Positions 7,020-10,116 of a stretch of 10,116 nucleotides of DNA are shown in pieces. The stretch is from Bacteroidia bacterium. GTDB lineage: Bacteria > Bacteroidota > Bacteroidia > AKYH767-A > OLB10. A model generated the notes under the pieces. It had not been told where the DNA came from. It made no database searches and saw only the letters and a list, made by a program, of their open reading frames with translations. Positions within the stretch are counted from its first letter, which is position 1. Each line of letters starts with the position of its first letter. The stretch covers positions 1 to 10,116 of the forward strand of contig JANWID010000099.1 of NCBI GenBank assembly GCA_025450095.1. The letters are read 5' to 3'. Both the position numbers and the translations under genes were made by a program.

Positions 7020-7575
7020 GGTTGGTTCGTTTTTTAGTTTCAGCAGTCGCATAATTAATGCCCGTTGTTTTTGCTTGGGGCACCGGGATTTTCCCTTTTC
7101 TGCGGCGCTTACTACCAATAAGGCTCTGCGGTGGGTCAAAATGCCGTTTATTTTGGCGATTCGGGGGTTTTGAGGGGTGAACGGTTTAACCCTATTTGGT
7201 AAAGTAAAGGCCTTTAAATGTGCCTGAAACCCGCGAAAATACTGGGTTATTGGCGAAATTTAATGGGGATTCAATGGGGAGGCTGTGGGTTTCAATAGGA
7301 TTGCGATAGGGAGACTATAGGGATTCAATGGGGAGATCCTGGGTTTCAATGATATGGGATAGGATGGCTATTGGGTTTCAATAGGTATCCGAGGGGGGAT
7401 TCTGTAGGATTGTATGTATAATCAATTGATATTCAACTAGTAAAAGTGAAAATAAGTCAATTTCGAAAATTAGAATTATGATTGGTGAAACAGCCAAAAG
7501 TTAACAGGAGTCCAATTAACATCAATTAAGAATGAATCGAACTCTAATACCTTTATTATATTGAATAAAAATATA
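7020..7575. other. 556-bp intergenic region with G-rich repeats
   Basis: No convincing gene is present. The first ~120 bp is the leader of the leftward glucosaminidase gene, open in frame but probably untranslated. From about 7160 the + strand becomes G-rich, and 7265-7400 holds an 11-bp-period tandem repeat (listed separately). From about 7410 to 7575 the sequence turns AT-rich with no hairpin or conserved element I can identify. This tail lies downstream of the leftward four-helix-bundle gene. Confidence 0.7.
7265..7400 (+). repeat. degenerate G-rich tandem repeat with 11-bp period
   Basis: G tracts begin at 7265, 7276, 7287, 7298, 7309, 7320, 7331 (inside a GGGG), about 7341, 7362, 7373, 7384 and within 7393-7398. 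That is an 11-bp register held for about twelve units, with one slip near 7353. The commonest unit is GGGATTCAATG or GGGTTTCAATA; others are diverged, such as GGGAGACTATA. Four tracts at 7309-7343 (loops 8, 7, 7) could fold as a long-loop G-quadruplex. The period is not a multiple of three, so coding repeats are excluded. Function unknown; the same family recurs at 8105-8189. Confidence 0.75.
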
Positions 7576-8001
7576 TTAGATATTAAAATTTTCGTGATTA
7601 TTACTTAAGTCCTTATTATGCGGTAGGCTTTTTTCTAGAATTTTGGTATTGGGAGTAGCGATGTAATTGTTCAATCGGACAGAAAAGTCTTTGATTTTTT
7701 TCTTGTTTGATTCGAATTCCTCCAGGGTAATAAGATTCTGTTCGTGAGCTTTTAAAAGATTTTCAAAGGTTTCAAAAGTGGAACCCCGGGAATAGTAGCA
7801 GAATAATCTGCGATCTCTGTAAAAATATCGTCCACGGCCTTCACAATAATTAAATGAAATGGAATCAGCGCTTCTGACCAGTTGTTTACCCATAGTATCA
7901 CGAGCAAACCAATCCCATTTTGCAACCATGTCCCAAACTAATTTACCGATTTCATGTGCTGCTTTGTAAATTCTCTGTTGTTCAAACTCAAAAGTGTCCA
8001 T
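7576..8001 (-). CDS. four-helix bundle protein (S23 / 23S rRNA intervening-sequence family)
   Basis: The 141-residue protein carries the family landmark QLVRSADSISFNYCEGRGRY (40-59), followed by SRGSTFETFENLLKAHE (71-87) and a last helix at about 92-113, then a polar, asparagine-rich tail (about 114-141). This is the S23 / TIGR02436 four-helix bundle family. Members were first found inside intervening sequences of 23S rRNA and also occur as free-standing genes, often scattered and mobile-looking. Pentameric, basic bundles of this fold include the Avd accessory protein of diversity-generating retroelements, but no reverse transcriptase is present here. The biochemical role of stand-alone members is unknown. 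It is AT-rich compared with the regulator next to it and is bracketed by copies of the same 20-bp repeat (7317-7336 and 8107-8126), suggesting separate acquisition. Confidence 0.9.
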   Translation of the reverse strand: MDTFEFEQQRIYKAAHEIGKLVWDMVAKWDWFARDTMGKQLVRSADSISFNYCEGRGRYFYRDRRLFCYYSRGSTFETFENLLKAHEQNLITLEEFESNKKKIKDFSVRLNNYIATPNTKILEKSLPHNKDLSNNHENFNI

Positions 8002-8047
8002 AACGAAAAGGTTTTAAAAGTGAAAAATGAAATAAAATTTGTATTGG

Positions 8048-8078
8048 TAAAAGTATTGGAGGAAAATTTAAAAGTCAA
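8048..8078 (-). promoter_or_regulatory. candidate promoter for the four-helix bundle gene
   Basis: On the minus strand TTG (8078-8076) is followed after 20 bp by TACTTTTA (8055-8048). This matches the Bacteroidota TAnnTTTG -7 element except for the last base. The start codon at 8001 would have a leader of about 40 nt. Judged by eye only. Confidence 0.38.
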
Positions 8079-8104
8079 GATCTAGATTAAATACTATGTG
8101 CAGA

Positions 8105-8189
8105 CGATAGGGATTCAATGGGGAGACATTTTTTTCTTCCTTCAGAATCCCAAATGTATCCCTATCGAACCCCAATTGCATACCTATCG
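8105..8189. repeat. inverted pair of the 11-bp G-rich repeat family at the regulator 3' end
   Basis: The left arm on the + strand contains cgatagggattcaatgggg (8105-8123). The right arm reads on the minus strand as CGATAGGTATGCAATTGGGG (8189-8170). The arms match at most positions and could form a large imperfect stem. The right arm continues leftward as four exact 11-mers on the minus strand: GGTATGCAATT, GGGGTTCGATA, GGGATACATTT, GGGATTCTGAA (8184 to 8141). The TAG stop of the regulator (8186-8184) lies inside the CGATAGG of this arm. The pair may act as a transcription terminator or marks an inserted repeat; no clean U tract was seen. Confidence 0.6.
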
Positions 8190-8999
8190 TTTTTTCACTT
8201 TCCCCGCTGATGCTTTTATTTCTGAAATATCGCTTTGAAGCTGCATCACCATTTTGCTAAGCTGATCCTGGGTAGATTCGGGTTCGGGGAGTTCACTGCT
8301 GATGAAGTTGATGAATTTCCAGATTTCCAGGACTTCGTTCACGGGAACTTCAAATGGCTCATAGGATTTATTCAGGGAGCGCAACAGGAAGTTCTTATGT
8401 TTCCTGGACTGGTTGTATACGATTTTGAAAACAATACCTTCATCACGTGTGACTACAATATAAGCACTCCCGTCACGCACATCACGCCAGTCCTGCACAA
8501 ATTGAGCAATGATCCAGGAGCCATGGGGGATAGGTAACATCGAATCGCCATCGATCTGGAATGCCCTGAATTTTTTTTCATTTGAAAGGAACGGTAACTG
8601 GAAAGTTGGCAGTGCGCTGATGAATTCAGGATCGTTATAGCCTGCCGTATAACCTGCCTTTGCTTTCAGTGGTACCACTTCAATATTCTCCCGGTTCATG
8701 CTGTCGATAGTACTGGCAAGAACCCGTAGTTTACCACCGGTGAGATACACATCGTATCCCCGTTCAATTTCCGACAGCTGGCTTTCCGAAAGTTTTTCCA
8801 GGTCTATCTTGATCAGTGTGTCGATGGAAACCCTGAAGTATTTTGAAAAGCCGATCAGCGCCTCGATGGTAGGGTTAACCACGATGCCGTTTTCATAACT
8901 GTTCAGTGTGGAGCGGCTGAAACCAAGTTCGCCGGATACCACATCCTGTGTGCGATTTCTCCTTTTGCGGAGTAGTTTGATGTTGGATGCGAAGTACAT
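8184..8999 (-). CDS. XRE-type helix-turn-helix regulator with S24 (LexA/UmuD-like) self-cleavage domain
   Basis: The 271-residue protein has an N-terminal XRE helix-turn-helix (about 4-63, with TQDVVSGELGFSRSTLNSYENG). A linker follows, then an S24 peptidase-like domain (about 108-230). The catalytic serine is Ser153 in GDSMLPIPHG and the general-base lysine is Lys192 in GIVFKIVYN. Ala-Gly bonds at 115-116 or 119-120 (KAGYTAGY) are candidate self-cleavage sites, about 35 residues before the serine as in LexA. A short coiled coil (about 243-262) and basic tail end the protein. LexA/CI-type repressors of this build are inactivated by RecA-stimulated self-cleavage after DNA damage. The divergent DinB polymerase gene makes that role likely here. 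Its ATG lies 23 bp from a repeat element, so its promoter is probably inside or beyond that repeat. A phage CI-like origin is possible, but no other phage gene is present. Confidence 0.92.
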   Translation of the reverse strand: MYFASNIKLLRKRRNRTQDVVSGELGFSRSTLNSYENGIVVNPTIEALIGFSKYFRVSIDTLIKIDLEKLSESQLSEIERGYDVYLTGGKLRVLASTIDSMNRENIEVVPLKAKAGYTAGYNDPEFISALPTFQLPFLSNEKKFRAFQIDGDSMLPIPHGSWIIAQFVQDWRDVRDGSAYIVVTRDEGIVFKIVYNQSRKHKNFLLRSLNKSYEPFEVPVNEVLEIWKFINFISSELPEPESTQDQLSKMVMQLQSDISEIKASAGKVKKR

Positions 9000-9022
9000 G
9001 TTTGTTGGTTATTAGTAATTAG

Positions 9023-9362
9023 GTGGGCAGGGGATTACAGATTCTTTGAGAAACAGAAGGGATATGATTACAGATTAAACACTATTAACCAGAATCTGTA
9101 ATCAAATCCGCTTCCGCTACGACCTTGTATGGGCAGGGGATTACAGATTCTTTGAGAAACAGAAGGGATATGATTACAGATTAAACACTATTAACCATAA
9201 TCTGTAATCAAATCCGCTTCCGCTACGACCTTGTATGGGCAGGGGGATTACAGATTCTTTGAGAAACAGAAGGGATATGATTACAGATTAAACACTATTA
9301 ACCAGAATCTGTAATCAAATCCGCTTCCGTTACGGACCTTGTATCTGTAATCCCCTGCCCAC
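9023..9362. repeat. 340-bp element: three ~106-bp tandem hairpin units within 18-bp terminal inverted repeats
   Basis: Units lie at 9025-9130, 9131-9236 (both 106 bp, differing at one base, 9198) and 9237-9344 (108 bp, two inserted G and one C-to-T change). Each unit has GATTACAGATT twice directly and its complement once. Within unit 1, 9060-9076 pairs with 9093-9109 (17 bp, one mismatch) around a 16-nt loop, and 9033-9045 pairs perfectly with 9091-9103 (13 bp), an alternative fold. The element ends with ctgtaatcccctgcccac (9345-9362), the exact complement of its beginning (9023-9040). The unit tail ccgcttccgctacgacc resembles REP-like palindromes of Bacteroidota. No target-site duplication is evident and no transposase is present. 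It fills most of the regulator-dinB gap. Confidence 0.9.
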
Positions 9363-9401
9363 TTTTTATTTATTTTTTTTCATAATCGGAATGATCATGC
9401 A

Positions 9402-9457
9402 AATATAATGATTATATTGTAATCTGCAAATTGATTGTAAAAATATCATGATTATTT
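9402..9457. promoter_or_regulatory. paired operator-like sites upstream of dinB
   Basis: AATATAATGATTATATT (9402-9418) is a perfect palindrome of 8 bp arms around a central G. A close copy of the overlapping 17-mer 9401-9417 appears at 9441-9457 (AAATATCATGATTATTT), identical at 15 of 17 positions and displaced by exactly 40 bp, about four helical turns. ATTGTAA also occurs twice between them (9416-9422, 9434-9440). A dimeric helix-turn-helix repressor, most simply the neighbouring S24 regulator, is the obvious candidate ligand; this is inference. A -33/-7 promoter was not clearly found here. Confidence 0.5.
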
Positions 9458-9654
9458 CTGTTCCATCCGACCCCGGCCTGCGCAGAATTGTGCTGCCGTC
9501 CATCATCCGGATTTCCGATGCGGGGTTAAAAACCCTTTCCGGCTCCCGTAAGCATCAATTAAAATTTGATTTTGATTTATCCCGCCGGGCGAACATATAT
9601 GCCGGCCCGGGAGATCATCGCGGTATAAATCATTCTGACCCGGCCGTATTTTAA
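9448..9654 (+). CDS. doubtful 68-residue ORF in the dinB leader
   Basis: An ATG inside the second operator-like site opens a 68-codon frame, MIISVPSDPGLRRIV and onward, that stops (TAA, 9652-9654) one base before the dinB ATG. The region is distinctly richer in G+C than the flanking intergenic DNA, similar to dinB itself. No family is recognised, the composition is not clearly protein-like, and the start overlaps a likely operator. It may be a coupled leader ORF, a decayed gene or an untranslated structured leader: GGGTT-AAA-AACCC at 9523-9535 and CCGGGC/GCCCGG at 9585-9610 can form short hairpins. Confidence 0.22.
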   Translation: MIISVPSDPGLRRIVLPSIIRISDAGLKTLSGSRKHQLKFDFDLSRRANIYAGPGDHRGINHSDPAVF

Positions 9655-9655
9655 T

Positions 9656-10116
9656 ATGTTTTCAGCATCCCGGAACATCATCCACCTGGACCTCGATTCA
9701 TTTTTTGTTTCGGTAGAGCGTTTGCGCAACAGCGCCCTGGTCGGGAAACCTATTCTCATTGGCGGTAATTCCGACCGCGCTGTGGTTGCCAGCTGCAGCT
9801 ACGAGGCACGCAAATATGGCGTGAGCTCGGCCATGCCCATGCGAATGGCACGTATGCTTTGTCCCGACGCCATTATTGTACGCGGTGATATGGAAATGTA
9901 CAGCAAATACTCCAACATGGTCACCGATATCATTCACGAAGATGCCCCGCTCTATGAAAAGGCAAGCATCGATGAGCACTACATCGATATCACCGGGATG
10001 GATAAATATTACGGTAGCCTGAAGTGGACCACGCAGCTGCGGCAACGCATCATCCGGGAAACGGGGCTGCCTATCTCGCTCGGGCTGTCGCCCAATAAAA
10101 CTGTTTCGAAAATGGC
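9656..10116 (+). CDS. dinB: DNA polymerase IV, Y-family (N-terminal 153 residues; runs off the window)
   Basis: The frame from the ATG at 9656 stays open to the window end, so about the first two-fifths of a ~360-400-residue enzyme are present. HLDLDSFFVSVE (10-21) carries the first catalytic aspartate Asp12 and the steric-gate Phe17 that excludes ribonucleotides. Then come ASCSYEARKYGV with YEAR (49-52), AMPMRMA (59-65), and SIDEHYID (104-111) with catalytic Asp106-Glu107. GLPISLGLSPNKTVSKMA begins the palm-thumb junction. The enzyme performs low-fidelity translesion synthesis in the cytoplasm, using the sliding clamp. It is transcribed away from the S24 regulator, behind the repeat element and operator-like pair, consistent with damage induction. 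Whether it is strictly Pol IV or another Y-family branch cannot be settled without the C-terminus. Confidence 0.93.
   Translation, partial: MFSASRNIIHLDLDSFFVSVERLRNSALVGKPILIGGNSDRAVVASCSYEARKYGVSSAMPMRMARMLCPDAIIVRGDMEMYSKYSNMVTDIIHEDAPLYEKASIDEHYIDITGMDKYYGSLKWTTQLRQRIIRETGLPISLGLSPNKTVSKM

Noticed and set aside
7020..7139. Longer start (ATG at 7139) for the glucosaminidase gene, adding 40 residues
   Set aside because: The extra segment is a basic, low-information stretch ahead of a Cys-rich head that begins well at MKTK. The leader just before 7019 is A-rich, as is usual for starts in this phylum.
7576..8001. Possible diversity-generating retroelement, because Avd shares the four-helix bundle fold
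   Set aside because: No reverse transcriptase frame and no template/variable repeat pair with adenine-biased differences occurs in the window. The sequence fits the S23-type family better.
9023..9362. CRISPR array
   Set aside because: The units are near-identical over their full ~106 bp with no variable spacers, and no cas gene is nearby.
9023..9362. Integron attC sites or a retron non-coding RNA
   Set aside because: No integrase, gene cassette or reverse transcriptase is present, and I could not see the expected attC core sites.
9698..10045. Leftward 115-codon frame rich in His and Gly
   Set aside because: It is antisense to the catalytic region of dinB, whose motifs are unambiguous.

Overview
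The window looks like chromosome of a Bacteroidota bacterium, probably from the Chitinophagales/Sphingobacteriia/Saprospiria side of the phylum. Two genes end in type IX secretion (T9SS) type A sorting domains with the YPNP signature. There are phylum-typical small membrane families, starts mostly lack Shine-Dalgarno sequences, and candidate promoters resemble the Bacteroidota TTG/TAnnTTTG pattern. The species cannot be named from the sequence. No rRNA, tRNA, transposase, CRISPR array or phage structural gene was seen.

Layout. 1-768 is the 3' end of a secreted T9SS protein. It converges on a leftward cluster (2519 to 820): an ECF sigma factor, a two-helix membrane protein and a TIP30-like Rossmann oxidoreductase. 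A bidirectional hairpin terminator separates the two. Rightward from 2649 come a small DUF6249-like membrane protein, a DUF486 (DMT-like) membrane protein, a 34-residue lysine-rich peptide gene with its own strong terminator, and an 881-residue secreted T9SS protein made of a short beta-propeller plus a long uncharacterised module. A leftward membrane-anchored glucosaminidase with a cysteine-rich N-terminus (7019-6345) ends 6 bp from it.

7020-9655 is repeat-rich and less ordinary. A degenerate G-rich tandem repeat with an 11-bp period lies at about 7265-7400, and the same family recurs at 8105-8189 in inverted arrangement. Between them is an S23/four-helix-bundle protein gene (8001-7576). Next is a leftward XRE-type regulator with a LexA/UmuD-like S24 self-cleavage domain (8999-8184). 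A rightward Y-family DNA polymerase (DinB/Pol IV, 9656 to the window end) points away from it. Between these two lies a 340-bp element of three near-identical ~106-bp units, each able to form a long hairpin, bounded by 18-bp terminal inverted repeats. On the dinB side of it are two 17-bp operator-like sites exactly 40 bp apart.

Working together: the S24 regulator, operator-like sites and DinB polymerase read as a DNA-damage-responsive mutagenesis module in which the regulator is inactivated by self-cleavage (inference from families and layout). The ECF sigma factor probably controls its own cluster and possibly the divergent small membrane gene. The other genes are envelope or secretion functions without an obvious shared pathway.
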